The translations under genes were made by a program, and so were the position numbers. This document shows, piece after piece, positions 34,626 through 47,100 of a stretch of 64,000 nt of DNA. Every line of letters starts with the position of its first letter. Position 1 is the first letter of the stretch. This DNA comes from Cruorifilaria tuberocauda. Taxonomy: Eukaryota; Nematoda; Chromadorea; Rhabditida; Onchocercidae. The stretch spans positions 1-64,000 of the forward strand of contig JABVXU010000129.1 in the NCBI GenBank assembly GCA_013365365.1, given 5' to 3'. A model generated the notes under the pieces. That model was not told the origin of the DNA. It saw nothing but the letters and a program-made list of their open reading frames with translations, and searched no databases.

Positions 34626-36753
34626 TACTGTATTGTATATGTTATTATTGCTGTTAATCGGGTTATTATCAGTTATATTATAAACTCTTCAAAATGAAAC
34701 TGTTGAAAATTGTCAATTAAATTTATTTAATAGACTTAACAAATCAGCTATTGTTTTACAAAGCCGATTTGAATTTTTTATTTCAACTATTGTTAAATAC
34801 TAATTCATAATTGCTGGACAAATATAGATGTTCGGTAAAAATTTTGTTCACTTTCGATGCGATAAACTAACGAAAGAATTGCAGTTATTTGTTGAAATGC
34901 AAATAGAATAATTTATGCAGATAAAATTATGGCGAAGCTTCAAGTATAACAAGGAAAACTCGCTGTTCACATTTTTCAATTCTTAACTGTAAGAAATTCG
35001 TTCTGCCTTTTGCCTTTTAAGTAGCTCGAAAGAACTGTTTAGGCATTGTTTATCGTTTGATGTGTCCCATTTCTCTTTCAATTCTTAAATATTTATTTCT
35101 CAAATTTAATTTCATTTAAATCCTTTTTCAACTATTTCGTTGCATTTCATTTGGGTATTGTTGTAAATCACCGCGTAATGAAAGATGTAACAGGTAGTAT
35201 GTAGCTATACCAGAAAATGCCAGGAGACTCTTCTTCCCCGTGTGCATTGCGGGTTATTCTCGAACCTTTCGTAAGGATGGAATCCATCAGATTTCTCCCA
35301 TCCATTGAACTATTCATTCCAATTCATCCATCCACTATTGACTAAACTCTCTAACAATGTTCACGGTTCTATTGTTTCCACGATGAACAGTGTTGGTTTC
35401 AATATTTTTTAGAGAAAATGTTGTAATGGTGAATGGATGCGAAATAAATGTCAGATGTTCGAAAATATGTATTTTTGGATGTGTGTGTGTGTGCGTGTAT
35501 ATGTCTATTTGTATGTGTGTCAATAAGATTTAAGTCATTCATCACGGAGTGGTTAAAAAAATGAAAATCTGTCGCAATCGTTTAAGTGGACCACTACCAA
35601 GTAGAAAAAAATGAAATAGATGCTGGTCCTTTCATTTTGCATGCCAACACTATTATTATGCCATTCTGGGTGATCAATTAATCATTTTTTAAATGCAATC
35701 CATATATATGTATACAAATATGGAATGCATCTCATTTGAGGCTTCACGAAATCTGTTTTCTTCCACCAGGAGTTGCATTTATCTGCTGTCCATCACCATT
35801 ATTTGCTTAAATAAATTAATAGTAACTTATTAATATTTTGATTATTAATAGTATTATTCATTATTATTCTTAATATTCATTACTTTTTATTTGGCCTGTA
35901 GTTTTTTTTTATTTTTTTCATTTTCGAATTCTTGTAAAATTGTTCATTAGGTCCGATTATATTTAAGAATAACTGGAAAACTAATCGATCTATACGTAAT
36001 TTTCTTTGCTACCTTATATATACTACCGATTAATAAGTGCTATAGTGATCAAAATTGATGTTAAATATATGGAGGAATTGTATAATTAAGAAGTCAGTAA
36101 CATTGCTGAAGATTAAGCGTAAAACCAGGACTTGATATCTGTAGAGCGACGATAACTTTATTCGGATTAATATATTTATTTTCTGTAAGTTCGATATCAT
36201 TAAATTAATCATACTAATTGGTATTTTGTCACAGGTTTGCTGATTCGATATCAACTTCAAAAACAGTTAAATGATTGATTCCAAGAAAATTTTTGGAAAT
36301 TGGTTCATTTCTGCTGTATTATAAATCATATTCAGTAAGAGTGCTTCCAGAGATTTTAACCACCCGTTTAAAAAGATATAAGTACATAAGTTATATGTAT
36401 ATAGCTTTCATCTAAAATTAAAATAACAGCAAGTTAAATGAATAGGTATTAAAAATTTTCCAATGAGTAGCTTTCCTTTTTCTAGAACAATGCAGTCTTT
36501 ATTTAATTTTCAATAGAAATAATGAATCTCAAGCAGAATTATATCTTTTAATTATTTCTATATAGGTCAGACTTGGCTTATATCGTTCACTTGGTTTGTA
36601 TACGCCAGCATGCCCATTTAGAAGTTATAAGCTTCATCAGAAGTTCTGAAGTGTTTGGGTCTGACACACTGTGATACAACGAAATAAAAGTTATTTTTCC
36701 CTAGGGCACGCCATATTTCTTACTATTTCAGACTTTATATTAGGAGAGAAAAG
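34626..36753. other. Intergenic region after the Flamingo-type gene
   Basis: No gene seen. A short TG-rich run occurs near 35478-35520. TTTCAG ending at 36731, 22 bases before the next ATG, could be a spliced-leader acceptor for the downstream gene. Confidence 0.6.
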
Positions 36754-37620
36754 ATGAACCTAAAGAGAATTTCTGTTTCAGGATATTTGAAAAAAAATAT
36801 GACGTTTAGTATTAGTTCGGTAATTCTGTTATTGAGTGGAATCATTTGTGAGGCGCAGTATCATAACTGTTTCATGTCCGGTGGTGTTTCCGGACGTTCG
36901 ACATGGTGTGGCGAAAACTCGAAAGATGAAGAAAATCTGAAGGATCCAGTGGAAATAATGAAACGTGCCAAGGAATTTCTTGAAAAGCAAAATAGAATCA
37001 TGCTGGATCCAATGACCTGGACCATAGCAACACCGGCACCACCACCATCAACATCTGCTTCATCAACCATTAATGCAACATCCGCAGCAATAGTACCTGT
37101 AATACAACCTGGCGTAGCCGAAGCAAAAGCACAATCATCATATATTCCGCTATATTCGGTTGCATTGCCCGGTAGTGCTAATTCACTTCTTGTTCCTATT
37201 TCAAAAGATCCTCCAAATGTATCCAATTTGCAATTATTACCATTTGTTCGAATAGTTTCTCCAGAAAATTCATATGTTCTTCAAAATGATCATATTTCAA
37301 CAGGACAAGCAAATTTCCCTTCCCGTCTTGAAAATTCTGAGCAAACAAGTGGATTGCAAAAACAGTTTCACAATCAAGCAAGTTACATGGCAAACAAAGA
37401 GAATGAAGCAAGCAACACAATAGATAAAGCGAATGAGATACCTCGTCTGTTGAAAATACCACCACCACCTTCGGCACCAAAATTTTTCGCTGAGAATCTA
37501 AAATTGAAAGAAAGTAATGATTTGACGGATATGAGTAGCATAAAGCCAATTAGGTTAGTCTTGAATCGACCATTAGCAGCACTCGCATCTCGAAAGGAAA
37601 GTCAGTCAGTCATTGCTTAA
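36754..37620 (+). CDS. Predicted secreted Pro/Ser/Asn-rich protein, unrecognised
   Basis: A single-exon frame of 288 codons, the longest intact frame in the window. A second Met at residue 16 (36799) begins a better signal peptide: MTFSISSVILLLSGIICEA, with likely cleavage before QYHNC. The mature part starts with a short Cys pair region (NCFMSGGVSGRSTWCGE), then a probable helix (DPVEIMKRAKEFLEKQNRI), then a low-complexity Pro/Ser/Thr/Ala tail with APPPST and PPPPSAP. Potential N-glycosylation sites occur. AATAAA signals follow at 37848 and 37961. It could be a cuticle, neuropeptide-like or nematode-specific secreted protein; nothing seen decides this. Confidence 0.75.
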   Translation: MNLKRISVSGYLKKNMTFSISSVILLLSGIICEAQYHNCFMSGGVSGRSTWCGENSKDEENLKDPVEIMKRAKEFLEKQNRIMLDPMTWTIATPAPPPSTSASSTINATSAAIVPVIQPGVAEAKAQSSYIPLYSVALPGSANSLLVPISKDPPNVSNLQLLPFVRIVSPENSYVLQNDHISTGQANFPSRLENSEQTSGLQKQFHNQASYMANKENEASNTIDKANEIPRLLKIPPPPSAPKFFAENLKLKESNDLTDMSSIKPIRLVLNRPLAALASRKESQSVIA

Positions 37621-38668
37621 CTCCTTCCAGTAATTCAAAAATCCCAAAATCTTCGTCCAATCTTCCTTCGCTTCAAGCAACTTCCATCCTACCGTTACTG
37701 ATGCAAATTTATCAGTATCTCCTCTGTTTTACTATTAATTAGTCCAACATTGTTATTTGCAACAATTCCATTCTATTCAGCTGTTATTATCACTTTTCAT
37801 GCAACTAATTCTTGTGTAATATCGAAATGAAATGTTTATATCCATTAAATAAATGGAATTATAACTCGCGTATTATCGTTGAGTGGTGGGATTACATATT
37901 ATCGCTGCAACAACGACCGAAACAATTTCATAACATGTAAATAATTCACTGTGAATATCAAATAAAGTGCACCTTGTACGCTTTACTGCTTTTTTGTTCA
38001 ATGCACAAATCCAAATAAATGTTCTCGGCGTATCTGTGGTAAGTTAAAAAATTTTGATGTTTTAGATCATTTTTCTAAGTTTGTCGATTTCTAAATCTTC
38101 ATCCTAAAAAAAATACTTCAAAGTGTAAACTATATACCAGCTTTTCTTGTTAATGCCATATAAAAACGTATCTTTAGGGGCTGTCGAGAAAATACATCTG
38201 ACTAATTTCCATGGATGAAGCTAACATTTGCCGATACTATTGGTGATGATACCGTTGAAAAAAAAATCAAGCAGTTCATTCAAAACAACAGTTTTTTTGC
38301 GTCATAGTAGAACAGCCAAATATATATCCAAAAGCAAACAAATATATTCAGAACAATGTAGAAAAGTTCTTTTCATCTTGAAAAATTCAAGTTTTTCATT
38401 TTGCGGTCAAAATTTACGTGAATACATGCCTTATATTCCGAAGATCCAAAGTAAATGTGAAAATTTCGAAATTGAGAAAAAATCTAAAATGAAACGCAAA
38501 TTTAGGGTACTAAAAAAAATGAAACAAAAATAACATTTTTAACGAATGGAGAAGTCGAAATGAAAAATAATTCCTTGGAATAAAATGGAAATAATTTTAA
38601 CGGACAAACAATTTCAACGAATGAAGAATTAAAACGAAATATTTCTTAATGATAGCGTCAAAGTTCCA
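37621..38668. other. Convergent intergenic region with polyadenylation signals
   Basis: It separates the end of the + strand secreted-protein gene from the 3' end of the - strand CDK-like gene. AATAAA occurs at 37848-37853 and 37961-37966, suitable for the former. The basic open frame at 38228-38533 (+) is Lys/Ser-rich with no recognised features and is not called. Confidence 0.6.
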
Positions 38669-40513
38669 TCAATACTCGCTATTTGGAAGCTTTGTTCGAT
38701 CGACATCAGCAAAGTATGAGTCTCTCAACAGCTCTTCCGCAGAGATTCGTCTAGTCGGCGTATAAGTCAACATTTTCTGTAAAAAATGTGCAAAGACAAA
38801 ATGAAATATAAAATGCCCTAGAAATTGTAATGAAATACAAAGTCGAGGGTAGTTTCGTCTGGTAAATTTATAGGTGAAACGATATCAACCTGCACGATCA
38901 GAATGCCATTAGCATCCATAAAATTATGGAGAATTTCGCCAAGATGATTCTGCGTCCATTTGGGAAATGTTTTCGAAGAGTTCAGTACATTTGTAAGTTC
39001 GCGCAATGTTTCTTCACATGGAGTTGATAGCACTCTGAAAATGAGATGATGAAAATTCATGAAAAGGAAAGAAACATAATTAATAAACGTTAAACAAACC
39101 TAAAAATGCGAAAAATCTGATCAATATTCGAATCGCCCGAGGGAAACAATGCCTTTTTCGTTGCCATTTCAGCAGCAATGCATCCGATGCTCCATATATC
39201 TACTGCTGATGTGTAAGAAGCCCAACCGAGCAATATTTCTGGTGCTTTATAAAACTTAGCACAAATCTGTAAAAGATATCCATATTTTTAAATGCAAAAA
39301 TGAACATTAACTTGCTGGTTTTTGAAACACTGAAAACAAGAAAATTAAAAAATAACCTCCTGCTTATGATATTGTCCTGATTGCTCGTTGTTAATTGCTT
39401 GATCAAAACGGAACTCGGCAAGTTTCAAGCAGCCTTTCTTATCAAGAAGTAAATTATGAGGGTTTAAATTACCATGCACAATATTTCGTTGATGGCAGTA
39501 AGACAGAGCTTGCAAGATCTGGTAGAAGTACAACTTTTGCTATAATTAATTAGAATATTAACTTGCCATTCCTCGTCATCTGGATTTTTATTACCAAATA
39601 AACGAATCTAAATAAATTTCAACCGTTTTTTTCTAAGAATTAATTTAATGAGACGACGAAGAGTCAATAGAAAAAGAATCCACGCACCTCTGCTTTATCC
39701 ATATATTTGTTATTAGGAATTTCTCTGATATAAGATCTAAGATTCATACCAACATATTCAAATACCATACATAATTGATTGTCGCCTATTATTATGTCCT
39801 TAAGGCTGTAATTAATTTCAATCCAATTACTATGAAGTGAATAATTAGAACCACAACAATATGTCAGCCTAAGCCATACATATCATAGAATCTTAGTATC
39901 GAGAGCCTGAGACCTTCCCACTTGGGCTCTGAAAATTATCCAGGGTTCCAACTTCAGGGAAAGATTCCTTAATTAAATGCAAAGGTTTTGGTTGCATGTC
40001 GAATACAGAGCCTTAGAGTCTCCTGAAGTCTTCACTACATTACTCCCATTCAATATTACCGCGCCAAAACATAAAATTGGCTTCTTGATGAAGGAGTAAA
40101 TGTTGTCTACATGTCTCGACAAATAAACATTTGCTCAGTTTTGTGGCGCAAGAAGACGTCCTATTTATGGATTCCATTATTGAGTGTACTATGATCAAAA
40201 AAAAAACGTACGAAACGATGTTTGGATGCTGTAATAATTTAAGTAACGCGATTTCTCGTACCAATGCAGCAGGTATGCCGCTTTGATTTGTTGAATTTAT
40301 TTGAACTTTCTTAATTGTGACCTTATCGACAGCCTTATAGATAGCACCGTATGTCCCTAGCAACATATAGAATTAGAGGAACTGGTCTTGAAATCTTGGC
40401 TATCATAGATTTAAAATATTTCAAAATTTATAAACAAAATCCAACATACCTTCACCAATCTTTCCAATTCCAAAGTAGTAAGTGTTCAGAGCATCTGGTA
40501 GCATGGAAGCCAT
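38669..40513 (-). CDS. CDK-family protein kinase fold, predicted catalytically inactive
   Basis: Seven exons in phase: 40513-40450, 40356-40212, 39805-39688, 39539-39357, 39266-39100, 39034-38890, 38776-38669. They give 309 residues, the size of a minimal CDK. The glycine loop GEGTYG is intact, with Thr23-Tyr24 at the usual inhibitory pair. The Lys is present in VTIKK (about residue 37), the PSTAIRE-like helix reads PAALVRE, and the C-lobe has [23 protein letters not shown] and FPKW. The catalytic loop, however, reads VHGNLNPHN instead of HRDLKPQN, and the DFG site reads EFR (about residues 151-153). The activating Thr position appears to be Lys. It is closest in pattern to CDK1/2. It may bind a cyclin as a pseudokinase, which is inference. 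Confidence 0.85.
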
Positions 40514-43500
40514 TCTTTGCAAAAGAAGATATCTAAAGTTTTTCAAGCAAAATTAAGCAACGTAAATCTTTTCTCTTCAAACGTATTTTTGTCTGTCCGC
40601 TACAAATTTAACCCGAACTTGCAACCAACTCATACAGTAATTCCTTATTCATCATGCTCCACAGAATGGATCAAAAGAATAAATTAACTCGAAAAATTAA
40701 ACAGAAATTTAATGTCCAGGCAGCATAGATGAACATCTTGAATTGCAACTCAGATTACAAAGGTCGTACGAATAAAATTAAAAAAAAAATCCTTCTGCTA
40801 GATAAACAAACATATACGCTTAAAAAAAAATCATCACTGGCAATCCACACTTAAGACTAAAATAGAAAATGAAAATAAAATAAAAATTACGAACCGTCCT
40901 TTAGCTGTTTAACTTTGGCACGATTCTCTTTTTCAAGGTTTTCAATCTTGCTTAGTTATCTTACCTATTACTTCCGTTAGCCACATTAATGCAGTCCATT
41001 CCTATTTATCCCATCCTGCTGTTTGCTTAGCACCTTTTTTGCCATGATTTCAAAAAAGTTATCTAATAGATAGCCTTCATTATTAGGTATCTTTTTTAAC
41101 AGTAAGAAAGTAGCCACATGATGTCTGTGATATGTCACTGCTACCTTCATCCTGGAGTGATCATTCAATACTTTTATCAAATTAAGTCTAAAACAACACC
41201 TAAGCCTGACGCTGAAATCTCTACCATTAACAATTGCATATGAGAACGTATAACGTATGAGAAAGCAGACGGGCAACCAGTCAACATGAACTTTAGCAGT
41301 GAATCGTAGACATGATTAACAGTTATTTCGTAAATTTGCATATTGGATCCAATATATGTGAACAAGAAAAAATGAGAAAGTTTTCGACTTCGAAATACTG
41401 TAACTCTGCTAGAAAATATATTAACAACATAATATATTAGCTCCCAGTATAGTTCAATTAAATTACGATTTTCCGTTCAAGTATACTTAAAATCCTAATT
41501 TTTAGCCATTTCCAGCTTATGGTAAACCATTCCATCAGTTCCTCAGCGGCTCTGCAAATTATCGTCAATATGAAATTATCTTATTAGTTCGGTGAATTCA
41601 TTTTATGCTTATTCCTGCATTCGTGTTATGTTCACTTGAAAAAAAGACGTATTTCTTATTCATGGAACCTTCTTTATTTAATAAATTAATAAAAGTATCA
41701 AATATAAAATGTGAATATACGAAGAGAGAAGGTAATTTAAGCGAACCGTTGGGCATTTAGAAGGCATTAGAATGCTTAACCACAATCTCAAAAATATTAC
41801 TCGTTCTCTAAAAAGCAACACATCAAGTTTGGTTAGACGATTAAAATACTGAACAGCTTTAGTGAGAAATACTTACTCCACATGCGATAACATATCTCAT
41901 TTTGTGCAACCTATTGTGATGCTTCAGCTACAGTAGGGCGCTATTATCAGGGAGCACTCACTCGATACCGTATACAGCATTTTCATTCAATTGAATGAAG
42001 GGTTGAATGAAGATCGATAAATCTTCTCCTCCGAGTATATAACATGAAAAAAGGAAACATCTCTTCCCACGCTGGTAGAACGAATGATAACGTGTGCGAG
42101 ATTTCATAAGAATACAAACATGATCCATTTTAATTCCCAGTCAATGGGAAAAGGTAGTACAATGGTTACGAAATAGAGGAAGGAAGGGAAGCTAACCATA
42201 CCATATTTTTCTCAGCAAACTGATCTCGCGCGAATGTCTATTCTGTCCTAATATTCAAATTAAGGGGATTTCTGTTGATGCACGTTTAAATACATGCAAA
42301 AAACGCAAAGACATATAAATGTATCACTGGATTGGATGCACATAAATGCCCCATTCTAATTGCTCATAAAATATAAAGAGAAACTTTAATGCGATAAGAA
42401 ACGATAAGACAGCCAAGTGAAAGAAAATAAATACACGTAAAATCTACCTATATATCATTGTGTATTTTGAATTCCTTGGGAACGGTTTAACCTTACAGCT
42501 CGCTATGCGGCGCATACGATTACTCTTGGGTGGAGTATGTTTTACTATCTTTTTTTTAACTTTTAAATAAGATTAAAATATGAGATAAAAAATGTCCCTA
42601 AAATTTTAAATAAAACCAGATAAAATTATGTATAAGATTTCGCACAAGATTCCAGATGCAAAAATACAACCAAAATTTTGGCAATCTTAAGTAAAACTTC
42701 GAACAAAAAGATAAAATCCCAGGAGAAATCTCTTGGATGGACAGTAACTCGGAAGTAGGTGAAACTATGATTAGGAAGCCTCAAAATTTGGATAATATCT
42801 TAGAATTCTAAAAAAGGTCTTAAATAAAATGCTAGACAATCTGACGCCATCGAGCTAGTTCCTTCCTCAAGCTTATCCGTAAAATGAGTTGAAAATATAA
42901 ATTACTGATGTCCATCTTCTCTTTAGCTTCCTCTTCTCCTATGTACTAATTTTTCACAAAAAGGAATGCATCAACTTGACCAATGACATTGGTTAGGTGA
43001 CTTCTTCCCCCTATTCATGATGATTTAAAAAGTTCAGAACAGTGCAGCCATTAAATTCATTTTATTCATCTGTTGGTTCTATGCCAAGTAGGACTCTATC
43101 GTCTAACCTTGAATTTCTGTTGGCTTACCTATAATATGAGTTCCAGACATTGTAAATTGGTGCTTGAATCTAGAGCTGAAGATGCTATCTTTTAGTATCA
43201 GATTATTTCGGACTATTGGTAGGTTTTTCAAACAAACCAAGAAAAATTTGTCTAAACGTTAGCTAGAGGATAAGACGCTAAATCCGAAAAGCCGATCTGT
43301 AAGCAATTTATACAGACTGTCGATGTAAAACAGTCAATTTTCAAAATTGTGATACATGGACGGGTCCGGTCTACAATCGTATTGTCCTGAATTATGTTCC
43401 TGCCTTAAAATAGTATACCTATCCCTATCTATCTATCTATCAGCTATTGAAATATATCGATTTTCTAAAAACTTTCTTAACCTATCTTGCCTCAGAACCT

Positions 43501-44145
43501 CTCGAAGAATAAGAGAAGCACTTTTGGCTCATTCTCATGACTCTATAAGTCAGCAGCATCAAAGTTATTTATCCCGTGATACTTGCAAACTACCACATCT
43601 GCCTAATTCATGCTTCAGTTTTAGGTATTCTAAGAAAATGTAATGAGTTCCCGGCTTTTCTAGCCCTCTATTCACCTTTTCATCGAAAAAGGATCCAACA
43701 GTGGACTTTCCCGCCGTTGACGTCGTCCGACTACCACTGCGTCTCACTACATCACATATCTTTCCTAGGCCGAGCCGTGTATTACTTTGTATGAAATTAA
43801 AAAGCGGCACAGGAAGCTGTAAATAGAAGCACGTATTCAGGGATATATAATGCTTCTTGACATCACTTTATCGTCTTGACATCACTTTATCGTGGTCTCT
43901 CGAATTTATTCTGCACCATCTTGTAGCATTTCCTGATTCTTATTCTTTTTTCAATTATTCAATCACATTCCATTTTTCTGTGATATTCCTGCTATCACCA
44001 AGTGAGTGGTAGAGGTAGCGTGTGATATGAAATATGAGTATCACTGTCCGGAAGGTAGAAGTATTCACTTGGAACTTTCTGTATTCTTATATTTGGTGAT
44101 TGTGATTTCTTAAATCGAATTATTAATTGGTCATAGGATCGAAAT
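40514..44145. other. Divergent intergenic region (3.6 kb)
   Basis: It lies between the 5' ends of the CDK-like and the KDM3-like genes, so both promoters should be here, but no specific element could be identified. A perfect 19-bp tandem duplication occurs at 43856-43893. One exon-like open stretch at 43497-43625 is noted among rejected items. No transposon was recognised. Confidence 0.55.
43856..43893. repeat. Perfect 19-bp direct duplication
   Basis: CTTGACATCACTTTATCGT occurs twice with no spacer, about 250 bp upstream of the KDM3-like start codon. It may be a simple duplication; a role in regulation is only a possibility. Confidence 0.85.
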
Positions 44146-47100
44146 ATGGCTACAGTTGGCAAACGTCATCCTGGACATTTTGCAACGTAAATTTTTTGGA
44201 TTATTTTTGATATTCTTACAAAGAGGTCTCCTTTCCAGGAATTTAAGATTTAATCTTTCAAAATTTTCTAAAGCATAGCATGAAATTATATTCATACTCA
44301 GAAGTTTCAATAACAGTTGTCAAGATTTCTTATTTCCTTTATTATTTCTATCATTTTCCAGTAATGCCGGTGAAAATAATGCATCGCTTGAAAGAGTATC
44401 GAGTGATAGCTGGGGTAAGTTTTACGGTTGCTTTTCTTCTGTATAATGCTGCTGTTGGTTTTCTGCATAATTGTATCAGCGTTACTAAATTTGCATAATG
44501 TTTTTTAATACACGAATTGCTAGAGATCCCATGAAAACGAAGCACAATATCGAACATAATGCTGATCCGTTTTATAAATCTACGCAGTTCTCCTTTATTT
44601 GAAACTCGTCCATTTTAAGGGAATTAGTTAAGCAATATTTTGTCAATCTTCTTAAACTTTCCAGATCATCCATCTCAGAAAGCTGTTCAGCATCACTAGA
44701 CTTTTATTGCTCACGCAGCACGTTATGTTTCCCTTCGATAGTTATGAGTTTGCAGTGCATCGATTTTCAGATATGCGCAAAGATGAAGCACCATTGCACA
44801 AAAGACCAAGAACTACAGTAGAATGTTTTGAAGCTGATTCTTCCAATGCTGAACTGGGTCGCGAAGAGAGTGTTGCAACTCAAGCAGTGCGTAATGAAGG
44901 CGATATGTATGGAGAAATCATTGGACAACGTATTATTATGCCATATAGTATGTTTTTTTAATGCAAACATTGCAAGATGTTAACAATTTATAATGAACTT
45001 TTGATTATTTTTAATTTTAGTCGTTAGAAATGTACAGCAGCAAATTCTTTATAAAGAAGATAGCTGAAGAAATCGGAATAGATGAGAAATGTGTATAAAA
45101 ATTGTGATTCAATTTGTGAAAAATGCATTAATATTTTTACTGATAATTTTGTTTAGGAGCAAGTCGTGGTGGTTCGAATTTAAAGGAAAAAACTCCTGCG
45201 AAAACAAGTTAATATTTAATCAACATTATAAACAGTTTATTGTTTATTTTTGTTTTCTGCTCAAAAATTTTCTTTTTCGAATAAACAAAAATAATTTAGA
45301 TTCTTCAGAATCTTCTTCTCCTGAAATATTGCTTTTAGATATTGCGGATTTTCGCGTGCAGTTTCTAATATATATCGTTACGTTTCATTGTAGATAGCAA
45401 TGCGAAAAGTGAAATCGTACCATCTGATCGCTATAACGAACCTAAAAAATACAAGTATTTTCGAGAAACGGTGGAAACATCCTGTGATCTAATGAACTGG
45501 CATTTGCAGGTATGAGAAATATATTTTATGTTAGTAGTAAATATTTTTGATAGAATCCTAATTGAGCAAAAAACGGTACTCATATAGAAGAATTAGGTAT
45601 TATATTCGATTATAATGCTTTCAGAACAAGAATTATCTGAGTATTAGAGTAACAGATAATTCAAATTCTATTGATGAATCAACTTGAAAGTTTTTGGAAT
45701 TGAAAAGCAGTTTATTTTTCCGCGTTTTAGGAAAGACCTTGCGTAATCTCCTTATATGATCCTTGCATAATTTGCGCTACCACACGGGATAAAAACAAGA
45801 CTATGGATTGTCGTTTTTATAACCGCATGTTGTAAGTTTTTTTTGTTAATTCATAAAAATGACTGTTATATCTTTATTTTTTCTCTCCGTTGGTCTCTTT
45901 TCTCTCATCTCATTTACTACTGTCTGCTGAATGCCAAATTTAAACAGAAAAAAGTACAACATACATACTCGGCTTTTCATTTATGAACATTTTTTGCATA
46001 TGAATTACATGCTATGAACTTACGTCGAAATTTTTTGTCGTTATTTTTAGACGTGATCGTGACAATCCCAGATTGTGCCGCCATCTTTTGATCAGCGATA
46101 TCGAAAAAATCAAGTCTTCATTTCTAGTGAATGAAGTAGACGTTCGCATGGAACAATTTATCGATGAAAAGTTCACTACTGGTTTGATATTATATACTAG
46201 TAATATCCAAAAGAAAGGAAAGATTTAGGACTTTTTTGAGTGTTTAAAGATCGGTGACATAGATGTCTCCAGCTACATTCTTTTCTGCTCATTTTCACTT
46301 GTGGATTAATGAAAGGGAAGATGAAAAATTTCTTTAGATAAACCAAAGGAAAAGGCGGAAGCGGCTCAAATGGCTGCTTATGTTCTGCAGTGTGTGTATT
46401 CAAATTATGAAAAGGTGGTACGTCGTGAAGAAGAAGCGATATCAGGCTTTTCCGGTAAATTTATTCAGTTTTTTAAGAATTTTTAGAATAATAAATCGAA
46501 AATGTAAATAATTCTCGTTTGCATGATTGATTTTCAATATACATTGTTTAATTAGTGATATATTTAAAAAGTAAATAATGATATCTTTAAAAATTTTTTT
46601 GAAGCTTTGAAATATATTACAATGATTTGACATTACTAGGCCATAGCCTACGAGATGCCGATGCCGAATATCGAGATCACATTTCATGAATGTATTGAGC
46701 TGTTTTTTATAAACATTTCATTTTAGAAAAAGAAGCGTACTACAATCATGCGTTTGATGCAAAACAAGTGTGTGATGCTTGTCAATTTGTCATACTGAAT
46801 GCTCATTTTTGCTGTAGAATTTGTGGATCGGAATTGTGCATAATTTGCTATAAAGAATTGGATGCGAAAGGTAGAGTCAATATTATTTTTGTGTTTTGTT
46901 ATTTTATTCCTTATCATGAGTTCAGTTTTGAACAAACACTTCATGGCAGAGAGGAATTTTGTGTAGAGAAAGTTGTATAAGATTTCTCATGAAGCAAAGT
47001 TAGGGCACTCCTTAAATCAGTGTAGACATGTTTCAATATTTCTCTGATCGGCACATCTCTTTAAATAAATTCATGTCAGTAATTCAGAGGCACGTTTGCA

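Noticed and set aside
43497..43625. Exon-like stretch (+) reading TSRRIREALLAHSHDSISQQ with a CTCAG acceptor and AG|GTATTC donor
   Set aside because: No neighbouring exon joins it in phase and no family is recognised. It could be an upstream KDM3-like exon, but this cannot be supported.
43565..43810. 81-residue minus-strand open frame, at first suspected to be a retrotransposon fragment
   Set aside because: No reverse-transcriptase or integrase motif and no terminal repeats are visible.
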